Of a stretch of DNA of 64,000 bases, positions 10,870 through 19,499 are shown one piece after another. The DNA lies in contig WHVA01000488.1 of NCBI GenBank assembly GCA_015179125.1, positions 19,300 to 83,299 on the forward strand. The letters are read 5' to 3'. The number at the start of each line of letters is the position of its first letter. Positions within the stretch are counted from its first letter, which is position 1. This stretch comes from Gautieria morchelliformis. Lineage: Eukaryota > Basidiomycota > Agaricomycetes > Gomphales > Gomphaceae. Made by a program: the position numbers and the translations under genes. The notes beneath the pieces are model-generated. The model was not told where the DNA came from and made no database searches. It worked only from the letters and a program-made list of their open reading frames with translations.

Positions 10870-12350
10870 GAGGTCCTGGAAAAATGGTAAGTATGCAGGG
10901 GAACTGATCACGTCACCGTCGAAAACTGTTGCTGCGATGTCATCATCGCAGGAACGCCTCGCGACAGGCCGCGAGGAGAGCCGGCAACGGCTCTGTAGGT
11001 TCAGAGCGTTGGAGGACACGATGGCTGAGTTGTGCCGCTACTTACGCAACCTACGGCACAACTCACCCAACGACGACGACCTGGCCAAACCGCCGTGGAG
11101 CATGCTCACGCCAGCACCCATGTGAGTCAAACTGAATGGGGACACGCCCTCGCTGAGGGATGGCGTGGAACCAGTCGCGCAGCCGGCCAGCCCAACGCCA
11201 TGGCCTGGCCGCAATGAGGTTCCCCCATGGCGCATCCACGCCCCACGACGTCCCCAGGCTCCCCAGGCTCCCCAGGGACAGGCCGGTCACACTGGGCGTG
11301 ACACGCCTGTCGACGCCGCCTCCACCGTCCCCATCGCGCATCCGCGCTCCAGGCCGCCCCAGACGGCTGCAGACGACGGCACACACCACCTGGTGTGTGC
11401 ATCCACCCTGTGGAATGCCCAGGAGCCCCCCAGGATCGCTGGGAACCCGTGTAAGCCGCCGTCAGCGCGCAGCGTCATCGGCGCATCCCAGCTGCCACCC
11501 CGGCCGCCCTGCTCGGTCCCAGCCAGTGGGACCGGTGGTGCACGCTCTAAGGAGCGTGCATCCACCTCTGGGGACCCTCCAGAGGTCCCCAGAGCTGGCC
11601 AGAAGTTGTGCACGCCGCACCTGGCGCGCAACGACATCTGCGCGCCCCAGGTACCGCCCCGGCCGCCCCAATCGCTCCCAGCGAGTGGGAACGGTGGTGC
11701 ACGCTCCTTAGAGCGTGCATCCACCTCTGGGGGCCCTCCAGAGGCCCCCAGAGTCGGCCAGACATCGCGCACGCCGCGCCCGGCGCGTGGTGTCATCCGC
11801 GATCGCGCGCGGCCCCAGGCGCCGTCCCTCAAAAGGCCCCCAGAGCGCTCCAGGCGCCACGCACGCCGTGCAGGCCCCTCTGCCCGCGCTTGCCGCCACC
11901 TGCGGACCCGCCCCCATCCAAGGCGGGTCCCGCGCGGTGCCCCATGTCCCCAGCACATACGCATGGTGCTGGGGCACCTCCGCGCGCGACAGGACCGGCC
12001 CGCCGCCGCGTCCACACTCGCGGGCGGCCTCTGGAGCCTCCCTGTCCATCCCGCTCGTTCCCAGCGAGCGGGAATGGTGCGGCATGTCCTGTGGGACGTG
12101 CCCCCACTGCTGGGGGCCCTCAGGGATCCCCCAGAGGCCGTCGGGCGCCACGAAAGCCGCGCCCGCAGCGCTGCTCCCCCCGCCCCCGCTCGCAGCCCCC
12201 GTCAGCGGCGGGTGCCACGTGGTGCACCGGGTCCGCTGCTGGGGCTCCGTGGCGCATGCCAGGGCCGACCCACCGCAGCGTCCGCGTTCGCGCGCGGGCC
12301 CAGAGGCAGTCCTGGCCACCATGCTCTCTCCTGTCAAGGGGGGAGGGTGC
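10870..12350. repeat. Serial-hairpin DNA, GC-rich (element H1)
   Basis: From about 10935 the sequence is a run of adjacent inverted repeats with short loops. Examples are cctcgcgacaggccgcgagg (about 10957), gctctgtaggttcagagc (about 10990), a stem agttgtgccg/cggcacaact (about 11030-11066), ggtcccagccagtgggacc (11515-11533), long stems at 11534-11566 and 11693-11725, 27-base palindromes starting 11567 and 11726, ggacccgcc/ggcgggtcc (about 11903-11930), a stem gcggtgcccc/ggggcac near 11930-11980, tcccgctcg/cgagcggga (about 12050-12073) and gcccccactgctgggggc (about 12100). It includes a two-copy unit with a 159-base period (11534 and 11693). No convincing protein is encoded; the long open frames follow from GC richness. 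It ends in a purine tract (caaggggggagggtgc, 12335-12350) that abuts the next LTR as a polypurine tract would. Confidence 0.7.
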
Positions 12351-12818
12351 TGTAAGGGCAACCCTGGCTAGTCGTGGAGATCACACTACCACACAACTGA
12401 CAAGGGGAAATCCAAAGTATGTATAAATGAACAGAGCATACAAGAGAGGGGGTTCTCACCTGACAAGGGGAAATCCAAAGAGAAAAGTCTAAGGACCCCC
12501 AATGTCAGCGAGCCCGTATTATACTACGCTGCGCAACCAGGGACAACGCTTGGCACCCGCCATCAACCCTGCATCCCCCTGACCCTTGATCGACCCTTGA
12601 TGCCACCTATTATGCGAGTCGCTTGATTTCCGACACTGTTCCGGGGCGGAAGTCGGAAATCGGAGTGGAACTGGCAAGGCGAACGGAACTGGTGGAAGTT
12701 CTCCCAGAAGCGGAATCGTTCCCGAAAGCGGATGCGGAGATGGAATCGGAACCGGAAGCGGAGTCGGAACTGGGTGTGGTGTCGGAACTGGAAATGGAAA
12801 ACAGGGTGTCCCCTGACA
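12351..12818 (-). mobile_element. 3' LTR of chromovirus C1
   Basis: A 468-bp LTR. Read on the minus strand it runs TGTCAGGGGACACC to GGTTGCCCTTACA. It differs from the 5' LTR (18093-18560) at a single base (aaag versus aacg). It is preceded on the minus strand by a purine tract, gctagagggggggtgatg (12819 onward), the element's polypurine tract. The stop codon of pol lies inside this LTR. Confidence 0.92.
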
Positions 12819-15800
12819 TCACCCCCCCTCTAGCGTGCTGCGTCCTCGAAGCGCGGGACACAAGGGATTGAAATGCCAGCGAGCGGATTCGGCGAGGGGC
12901 ACCTGGATGTGTCCTGTAGAACTCCCGGAGTTTGTCAGGAGCGGAAACATCTTGCTCTGGGACCCACGAATTCTCCTCGTACCCATACCCTTCCCATTTC
13001 ACGAGGAATTGGAGTCGTCCTCGCACAAACCGGCTGTCCAGGATCCGTTCTACCACGTAGTGCTCTTCCCCATCTACAATTTCTGGCGGAGGTGGCGGAT
13101 GAGCCTTCCGACGTGGAATTGGGTCCTCAAGCATAGGGAGTAACTTCACCACGTTGAAGACGGGGTGGAGGCGGGACATGGACATCGGAAGTCGGAGGCG
13201 GTATGCATTCCGTCCAACCCTCCGCGTCACTGTGAAGGGCCCAAGGTAGTGGTGGGCAAGCTTCTGCGAAGGGCGTGTGGTGCGGATGTCACTTGCATCT
13301 AGGTACACCTTGTCTCCAACTTGGTACTCTGGGGCAGGAACCCGGCGTCGGTTGTAGTACCTTGCCATGTCATCCTTGGCCTTCGCAAGGGCCGACTTGG
13401 CTTCCGAAAGGGTGGAGTCCATGCGGTCTCGGAACTCATTGACCGTCTCGAGTCGGGAGTCAGCCTGGCGTGGTTCGAAGCCCATCCGCGGGTGTCGTCC
13501 GGAGTCAAGCATGAAGGGAGTCTGTTGCGTGGCGGAATGGACATGGTTGTTGTATTGGAATTCCACCAGCGGAAGTAACTCATCCCAGTCATCCTGCCTC
13601 TCATTGACAAAGAGGCGGAGATATTGCTCCAACTCCTGATTGACCCGTTCCGTCTGTCCGTCGCCCTGCGGATGGTACGCTGTGGTGGTAGCCAGCTTTA
13701 TGCCGAGCAGGCGGTAGAGCTCCCGAGTCAGTTCCGCGACAAACTGCGGACCTCGGTCGGAAACGACTTGCTTCGGGAGCCCATGCAACTTCCAGACATG
13801 TGCAAGGAACAGGCGGGCCGCTCCGAGGGCTGTGATCGTCGTGTGCGTCGGAATGAAGTGGGACACCTTGCTCACCGAATCCACGACGTTCATGATCGCG
13901 TCGTAGCCATGAGACTCTGGGAGTTCAACGATGAAGTCGACACTGATGGTGTCCCAGCGGGATTCGGGAATCGGGAGCGGAACAAGTTCTCCGACGGGCG
14001 GACGTCGTTGCGCTTTGGTTCGGAGACAAAGGTCACACGTCTTCATGTACTGTCCGATGTAGCGGGACATCTGAGGCCACCAGTAATTCCGAGCCACTAA
14101 CTCCAGCGTCTTCCACCTGCCAGCATGCCCAGCGACCCGTGTGTCATGGTGCTGGGACACGATGCGACGGCGGAGGTCCGCCCCACCCGGAACATAGACC
14201 TTGCCTCTGAAGTGGAGCAGTCCATCACGTTCCGACCATTCCGCTGCCCGTACAGACCGTGAGTGCCCCTTCCGGAGTTCCTCCACTGCCTTCACCACCG
14301 ACTCCTCCTTCTCTCCATTCCGGTACTGCCTCCGGATATCCCGGAGCATTTCCGCTTCCGCCCCAACTGCAGTTACTCCTTCTAGGGCACGGATTGCAAA
14401 GAGACTTGGGCGGAGCAGTGTCATATCCGCGTTGTCTCCACTTCCGCTTCCGTGATCCGCGCGGCGGGATAGGGCATCGGGCTTGCCCATGGTGCGGCCG
14501 GGGCGGTGGTGGAGCATGAAGTCAAACCGGGACAGGTGTAGGGACCACCGTGCTTGTCGTCGGTTCAGCTTCTTAGCCATGCGGAAATACTCGAGGTTCT
14601 TGTGGTCTGTCCAGATCTCAAAAGGGCATAGAGCACCCTCGAGGAAGTGTTGCCACTCCTCCAGCGCTCGGATGATTGCCAGCATCTCCTTGTCATGGAT
14701 CTCATAGTTCCGCTCGACCGGACTAAGGCTCTTAGAGAAGAAGGCAATCGGATGCCACCCCCCACCATCTTCCGATGACTGCTGTGACAAGACCGCTCCG
14801 GTAGCTGCGTCGGAAGAATCCGCCTCGACTCGATAAGGGCGAGAGTCGTCGGGAAAGATCAGGACCGGGGCGGAAGTGATCAGCTCCTTGAGTTTGTCAA
14901 AGGAAGTCTGTTCCGGCTCTCCCCACCGCCATCCAACCTCCTTCTTGGTGAGGTCGAAGAGGGCACGGGCGTGGCAGGAGAAGTCCTTGATGAACCGCCG
15001 GTAGAAATTGACAAACCCAATGAAGGACTGGACCTCCTTCTTGTTTCGCGGCGCGGGCCAATCCGATACACCGGAAACTTTGACTGGGTCCATTTCCACC
15101 TTTCCTTCCGACACAATCACCCCAAGATACTCTATCCGCGTCCGCTCAAATTCGCACTTTTCCGGCTTGAGACACAGGTTGTACTCCCGGAGCCGTTCCA
15201 GCACTCTCCGCACGACTTCCCGATGTTCGGACATTGTTTTCGTGAAAATGAGGATGTCATCGAGGTAGACGCAGACAACCCCTTCTGCTATCATGTCACG
15301 GAAAATGTCATTCATCATCGTCTGGAATGTGGCGGGACTGTTGGTGAGGCCAAAGAACATGACCTGTGGCTCAAAGAGTCCTCGATTGGTGCGGAATGCG
15401 GCCTTCCACTCGTCTCCCTCCCGGATCCGGACATTGTTGAAGCCCCAGCGGACATCCAGCTTAGTGAAGTACCTCGCCCCGCGGAGTTGTGTGATCAGTT
15501 CGGAAATGAGTGGAATGGGGTACCGGTTCTTGATCGTGATCGCATTCAAGGTCCGGTAGTCCTGCACAAGTCTGAGCGAGCCATCCTTCTTCTTGATGAA
15601 GAACACCGGAGATGCCATGGGTGACTTGGAGGGGCGGATCCTCCCTGTACGGAGGTTTTCCGCAAGGAACGCATCGAGCTCTACCTGCTCCTTGGGTGAC
15701 AGCGGGTAGACCTTGCAGTTGGTGGGCTTTGACCCAGGCTCCAACTCGATGGCGTGGTCCCACAGCTTCCGTGGAGGCAGGGTATCAAACGACTCCTTGG

Positions 15801-16512
15801 AAAAGACGTCCTCGAACTCTCGCAGGTACTCCGGAATTTCCGCCTCTACTCTATCATGCCTCTTGGAGGCTTCAGCAAGGCGTTGCGAAATATTTCCGGT
15901 GGCGCGGATGTGTTCCGCTTCCGGCGGAAGGTTTACGTACAGCAAGCGCTCCCCTTCCGCCAGAATGTCTTCCGGGCCGAGTCGGATGACGTCGGAATCG
16001 GAATCGGAATCGGAAGTGGGATCCGGTTCAAATTCCGCTTCCGAGTCTTCTTCTGCAAGCAGTGGATGGGGGCCAGAACGACATGTCTGTATGAGCCGTT
16101 CAGTCTTCCGCTGCTCCTGGCGCTCCTTCCGCAGTTCCGACCTGCACACGTGACACTTGGCTGGACATCGACTCATCAGTACCTTCCGAGTCTGCCAATT
16201 GATCTCCGGGTTGTGCTCCTGAAGCCAGGTAAACCCGAGGATGATGTCCTGCTTCCCCAGGCTGGTGACTGCAAAGGAAGTGCGTTCTGAGTGTCCATCG
16301 TAGCGGAGAATTGTGTCTACTATCTCCGTGATGGACCCTGCCTCATTGGGGCTTCCATCCACATTGAACACCGGGATTGCACGTTGCAACTTCCGCGTGG
16401 TCAGTCGGTTCCGTTCCACATAGTCCCGGTCCATAAACTGACCAGTGGCCCCGCAATCGACAAGGGCGGGTCCGGATTTGACTTCCGCCGTATCTGTCGT
16501 CTGGATCTCCAC
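12610..16512 (-). CDS. Gypsy (chromovirus) pol: protease, RT, RNase H, integrase, chromodomain
   Basis: One uninterrupted frame of about 1,300 codons from the first in-frame GTG (16512); no ATG is near, so translation probably depends on recoding from upstream gag. Domains in order: retropepsin with DCGATG in place of the usual DSGAT (about residues 19-24); RT with palm motif YLDDIL (about residue 415); RNase H (VEADSSDAATGAVLSQ, DKEMLAI); integrase with an HHCC zinc finger (HHDTRVAGHAGRW, CDLCLR, about 790-825) and DD35E core (SVDFIVELPESHGYD, SDRGPQF, HPQGDGQTERVNQEL); then a chromodomain (YVVERILDS, FLVKWEGYG, NSWVP, about 1145-1190). The chromodomain places it in the chromoviruses, whose integrases use it to target chromatin. 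The last ~70 codons run through the polypurine tract into the LTR. No frameshift was seen, so pol may be functional. Confidence 0.93.
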   Translation of the reverse strand: MEIQTTDTAEVKSGPALVDCGATGQFMDRDYVERNRLTTRKLQRAIPVFNVDGSPNEAGSITEIVDTILRYDGHSERTSFAVTSLGKQDIILGFTWLQEHNPEINWQTRKVLMSRCPAKCHVCRSELRKERQEQRKTERLIQTCRSGPHPLLAEEDSEAEFEPDPTSDSDSDSDVIRLGPEDILAEGERLLYVNLPPEAEHIRATGNISQRLAEASKRHDRVEAEIPEYLREFEDVFSKESFDTLPPRKLWDHAIELEPGSKPTNCKVYPLSPKEQVELDAFLAENLRTGRIRPSKSPMASPVFFIKKKDGSLRLVQDYRTLNAITIKNRYPIPLISELITQLRGARYFTKLDVRWGFNNVRIREGDEWKAAFRTNRGLFEPQVMFFGLTNSPATFQTMMNDIFRDMIAEGVVCVYLDDILIFTKTMSEHREVVRRVLERLREYNLCLKPEKCEFERTRIEYLGVIVSEGKVEMDPVKVSGVSDWPAPRNKKEVQSFIGFVNFYRRFIKDFSCHARALFDLTKKEVGWRWGEPEQTSFDKLKELITSAPVLIFPDDSRPYRVEADSSDAATGAVLSQQSSEDGGGWHPIAFFSKSLSPVERNYEIHDKEMLAIIRALEEWQHFLEGALCPFEIWTDHKNLEYFRMAKKLNRRQARWSLHLSRFDFMLHHRPGRTMGKPDALSRRADHGSGSGDNADMTLLRPSLFAIRALEGVTAVGAEAEMLRDIRRQYRNGEKEESVVKAVEELRKGHSRSVRAAEWSERDGLLHFRGKVYVPGGADLRRRIVSQHHDTRVAGHAGRWKTLELVARNYWWPQMSRYIGQYMKTCDLCLRTKAQRRPPVGELVPLPIPESRWDTISVDFIVELPESHGYDAIMNVVDSVSKVSHFIPTHTTITALGAARLFLAHVWKLHGLPKQVVSDRGPQFVAELTRELYRLLGIKLATTTAYHPQGDGQTERVNQELEQYLRLFVNERQDDWDELLPLVEFQYNNHVHSATQQTPFMLDSGRHPRMGFEPRQADSRLETVNEFRDRMDSTLSEAKSALAKAKDDMARYYNRRRVPAPEYQVGDKVYLDASDIRTTRPSQKLAHHYLGPFTVTRRVGRNAYRLRLPMSMSRLHPVFNVVKLLPMLEDPIPRRKAHPPPPPEIVDGEEHYVVERILDSRFVRGRLQFLVKWEGYGYEENSWVPEQDVSAPDKLREFYRTHPGAPRRIRSLAFQSLVSRASRTQHARGGVMSGDTLFSISSSDTTPSSDSASGSDSISASAFGNDSASGRTSTSSVRLASSTPISDFRPGTVSEIKRLA

Positions 16513-16729
16513 CTTAATGACTAGTCACTTGGGGCCAGGGTGGCAGCAACAACATAGCGCTTCGGAAGGCGTCTCTCCCAAGGGCGGATGCGGGATGGAT
16601 GGGGTGTCAGATTTGGTTTTTGTGTGACTTTATCCGGTGGGTCTGTACGAAGTGAGGGGAGTGGGGGCTTTTCATTCTCTACTTCAAGACAGGCAAACCG
16701 GTTATGTACAGGCAGCAGGGGCACACATC

Positions 16730-17905
16730 TCACCCGCTGCGTGTCACAAAATCCGATGCATCTTCCGCTTCCGGTAGACCATGTTCCGCATTTTCGGAAA
16801 GCTCTTCCGCAGTGGGCACTCCGTTTATGTCTGCAAGCGCGAGGAACTCTGGAAGGATCTCGAGTTTCTCCTCTGTGGTCATAAGCCGGATATCAAAGGC
16901 TTGGGGGCACTCGCGAGCGTAGTGGCCTGGTTGTCGGCAGCGGAAGCAGGTGATAGTTCCGTGGCCTTTTCCGCGCATGCGGTCAACATCCATCGGGGCA
17001 GGGCCACTCTTCGAGGGAGGAGGGCTATGGTTCCTAATAGGAGCAGGCGGAGCAAGCATCGGAAATAATTTCCGTGTGGGAATGAATGCGCTTCCGGGTT
17101 TTGGCACAGGTTGAGTAGGACGAGCGGAACTGCGTGTCGTGTTCCGACTCGTCTCCACGAAGGCCTCATTTGCCTCCCTGTTCCGAGAAACCTTCTGCGC
17201 AGCTTGGTACCACCCTTCCGGATCATCAAAATCCGGAGCTCCATCCCCAAGCAGCGCAACTTGGTTCTGGAGCGTCGGATCAAGTCCTCGTCGGAATTTG
17301 ATGACGATCGTCTTGTCGTCGTCATATTCCGCAAGGTCGATGAGCTCCTGGAAGCGATCGATGTAGTCATCGACCGGATCTTTGGCCTGGTACCAGCTCG
17401 TCCCCTCGAGCTTTGTAAGGGCTGTGAGCTGCTCATTTTTCGGGCAGAACTGGTCGGAAAATGTTTTCTCGAACGCGTCCCAGTCCCGGAAGTAGTTCCC
17501 CTTGCCCTTTGCTTCATGTCGGATCACCTTGTTTGCAAAACGGGCTGCGCGGTCCGATTTGAAAAAGGACAATGTCCAGTGAATCCGAGCCTGGTCGTTC
17601 GGAAAGAGGTCTCCGACAATTGCGAAGTAGATGCTGCATGTGTTGAAGAATGCGCGTCCCTTCTCCCGATCTCCGTCAAAGTCCGCCGGAGTTGCGGGTT
17701 TGACCTTTGCTAACTTCGCGGACATCCTCTTTTCCGCTAGTTCCGCTTTTCCGAAATCCGGATCATCCAGCATTTCATTTCCACCACCTTGTGGAATATC
17801 TAACTTAGCCAAAATCGCTTGTAAGGCTGTTTCAATCGCGTCGGTCTTCATCCGGTTCCGCGTCAATTCCTCCTCCATATTCCGAAGACGATCGTCCGGA
17901 TCCAT
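16730..17905 (-). CDS. Gypsy C1 gag with CCHC zinc knuckle
   Basis: The frame is open from 18103, but that start codon is TTG in the LTR. The first ATG is at 17905 (MDPDDRLRN), giving about 391 residues. The middle shows the typical gag capsid-like helical region (DGDREKGRAFFNTCSIYF, WTLSFFKSDRAARFANKV, WDAFEKTFSDQF, DDYIDRFQELIDLAEY). The C-terminal knuckle is CFRCRQPGHYAREC (C-x2-C-x4-H-x4-C). The frame stops at 16730 (FVTRSG then TGA). Between gag and pol (16521-16730) a different frame encodes a conserved linker (ERRLPKRYVVAAT) that belongs to the pol N-terminus, so Gag-Pol needs a frame change. Gag packages element RNA in virus-like particles. Confidence 0.88.
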   Translation of the reverse strand: MDPDDRLRNMEEELTRNRMKTDAIETALQAILAKLDIPQGGGNEMLDDPDFGKAELAEKRMSAKLAKVKPATPADFDGDREKGRAFFNTCSIYFAIVGDLFPNDQARIHWTLSFFKSDRAARFANKVIRHEAKGKGNYFRDWDAFEKTFSDQFCPKNEQLTALTKLEGTSWYQAKDPVDDYIDRFQELIDLAEYDDDKTIVIKFRRGLDPTLQNQVALLGDGAPDFDDPEGWYQAAQKVSRNREANEAFVETSRNTTRSSARPTQPVPKPGSAFIPTRKLFPMLAPPAPIRNHSPPPSKSGPAPMDVDRMRGKGHGTITCFRCRQPGHYARECPQAFDIRLMTTEEKLEILPEFLALADINGVPTAEELSENAEHGLPEAEDASDFVTRSG

Positions 17906-18092
17906 GTTGGAAGGAGAAATATGGGACGGGATTTCCGGGGTTGGGAGCTCGACGTAAGAAGAGGGGCTGTCGTACGCTGTATGTGCGGAAGAGGTTGCGA
18001 TCTCCGAGTCGCTGTCTCCGATTCCGAACGCACCTATGGCGAATGCAACGCACAGTACGACCGCCGGTCCTCTAGGGGAGAGACTTTTCTGC

Positions 18093-18560
18093 TGTAAGGG
18101 CAACCCTGGCTAGTCGTGGAGATCACACTACCACACAACTGACAAGGGGAAATCCAAAGTATGTATAAATGAACAGAGCATACAAGAGAGGGGGTTCTCA
18201 CCTGACAAGGGGAAATCCAACGAGAAAAGTCTAAGGACCCCCAATGTCAGCGAGCCCGTATTATACTACGCTGCGCAACCAGGGACAACGCTTGGCACCC
18301 GCCATCAACCCTGCATCCCCCTGACCCTTGATCGACCCTTGATGCCACCTATTATGCGAGTCGCTTGATTTCCGACACTGTTCCGGGGCGGAAGTCGGAA
18401 ATCGGAGTGGAACTGGCAAGGCGAACGGAACTGGTGGAAGTTCTCCCAGAAGCGGAATCGTTCCCGAAAGCGGATGCGGAGATGGAATCGGAACCGGAAG
18501 CGGAGTCGGAACTGGGTGTGGTGTCGGAACTGGAAATGGAAAACAGGGTGTCCCCTGACA
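18093..18560 (-). mobile_element. 5' LTR of chromovirus C1
   Basis: 468 bp and 467/468 identical to 12351-12818 by eye. On the minus strand it ends GGTTGCCCTTACA and is followed by gcagaaaagtctctcccc, the candidate primer-binding region; no tRNA match was identified. The outer flank here (aaggc) does not equal the flank of the other LTR (ggtgc), so no target duplication is visible. Confidence 0.92.
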
Positions 18561-19499
18561 AAGGCAGCGGAGGAACTCTGGAAGGGGCACTCCAGCTCAG
18601 TAGGAAGAGCCAAGTGGTTGGAGAAGGATGGGCTGTTGCAGTTCTGGGGAAAAATCTAGGTTCTGGATGTGCATGACCTTCAGCACCAAATCGTGTCCCA
18701 GCACCATGACGCTCGGGTAGCTGGGCATGCCGGGAGGTGGAAGACATTGGAACTGGTGGCCTGGAACTATTGATGGCCACAGATGTTGAGGTACATTGGC
18801 CAGTATGTGAGATCCTGCAACCTCTGCCTACGCATGAAAGACCAACACCGCCCCCCAATGGGTGAGCTAATCTCACTCCCAGTTCCCGAATCCTGGTTGG
18901 ATATGGTTAGTGTAGACTTCATCGTTGAACTACCAGAATCCCATGGGTACAATATGGTCATGTGTGTAGTGGACCTAGTAAGCAAAGGGTCCCACTTCAT
19001 CCTGACAATGACCATGGTAACAGCCCTTGGAGCGGCTGTACTGTTCCTCAGGAATGTGTGGAAACTGCATGGGTTCCCATTAGTTTCCGATTGAGGCCCC
19101 CAGTTCATGGCCGAGCTCACCCAAGAACTGTACAGTATGCTCGGGATTGGGCTGGCCACGACCACGCATATCACCCGCAGGCAGACGGCCAGATGGAACG
19201 TGTCAACAAGAGCTTGAACAGTACCTTCAGCTCTTTGTGAATGAGAGGCAGGATGACTGGGATGAACTCCTCCCACTCACGGAGTTCCAGTACAATAACC
19301 ATGACCACTCCTCGATCCAAGAAACCCCGTTCATGCTCAACACTGGCCGGCACCCTTGGATGGGCTTTGAACCCAGCCAGCCAAACTCTTGGATGGAAGC
19401 TGTGAATGAATTCTTGGACGGTATGGAAGCCTGACTTGTGGAAGCACATGCAGCACTGGTCAAGGCGAAAGATGACGTGGCTCAGTATTACAACCAATG
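18561..19499 (+). pseudogene. Older gypsy integrase fragment, plus strand
   Basis: Plus-strand pieces resemble the C1 integrase but carry stops and frameshifts: a KAAEELWKGHSSSVG segment at the left edge, HHDARVAGHAGRWKTLELVA (about 18695-18760), CNLCLRMKDQHRPPMGEL (about 18818-18870), SVDFIVELPESHGYN (about 18908-18955), GPQFMAELTQELY (about 19095-19135) and NERQDDWDELLPL (about 19240). The fragment starts exactly at the end of LTR C1 and ends exactly where LTR A2 starts. Its protease and RT part is not present on the far side of C1. Confidence 0.85.

Noticed and set aside
11165..12361. Several open frames of 200-400 codons on both strands in the GC-rich stretch
   Set aside because: Five or more frames are open at once, there are no conserved motifs, and composition follows the palindromes. 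GC richness removes stop codons.
16530..16735. A -1 slippery heptamer at the gag stop
   Set aside because: The sequence around ggattttgtgac does not match the X-XXY-YYZ pattern in the gag frame; the mechanism of the frame change stays open.
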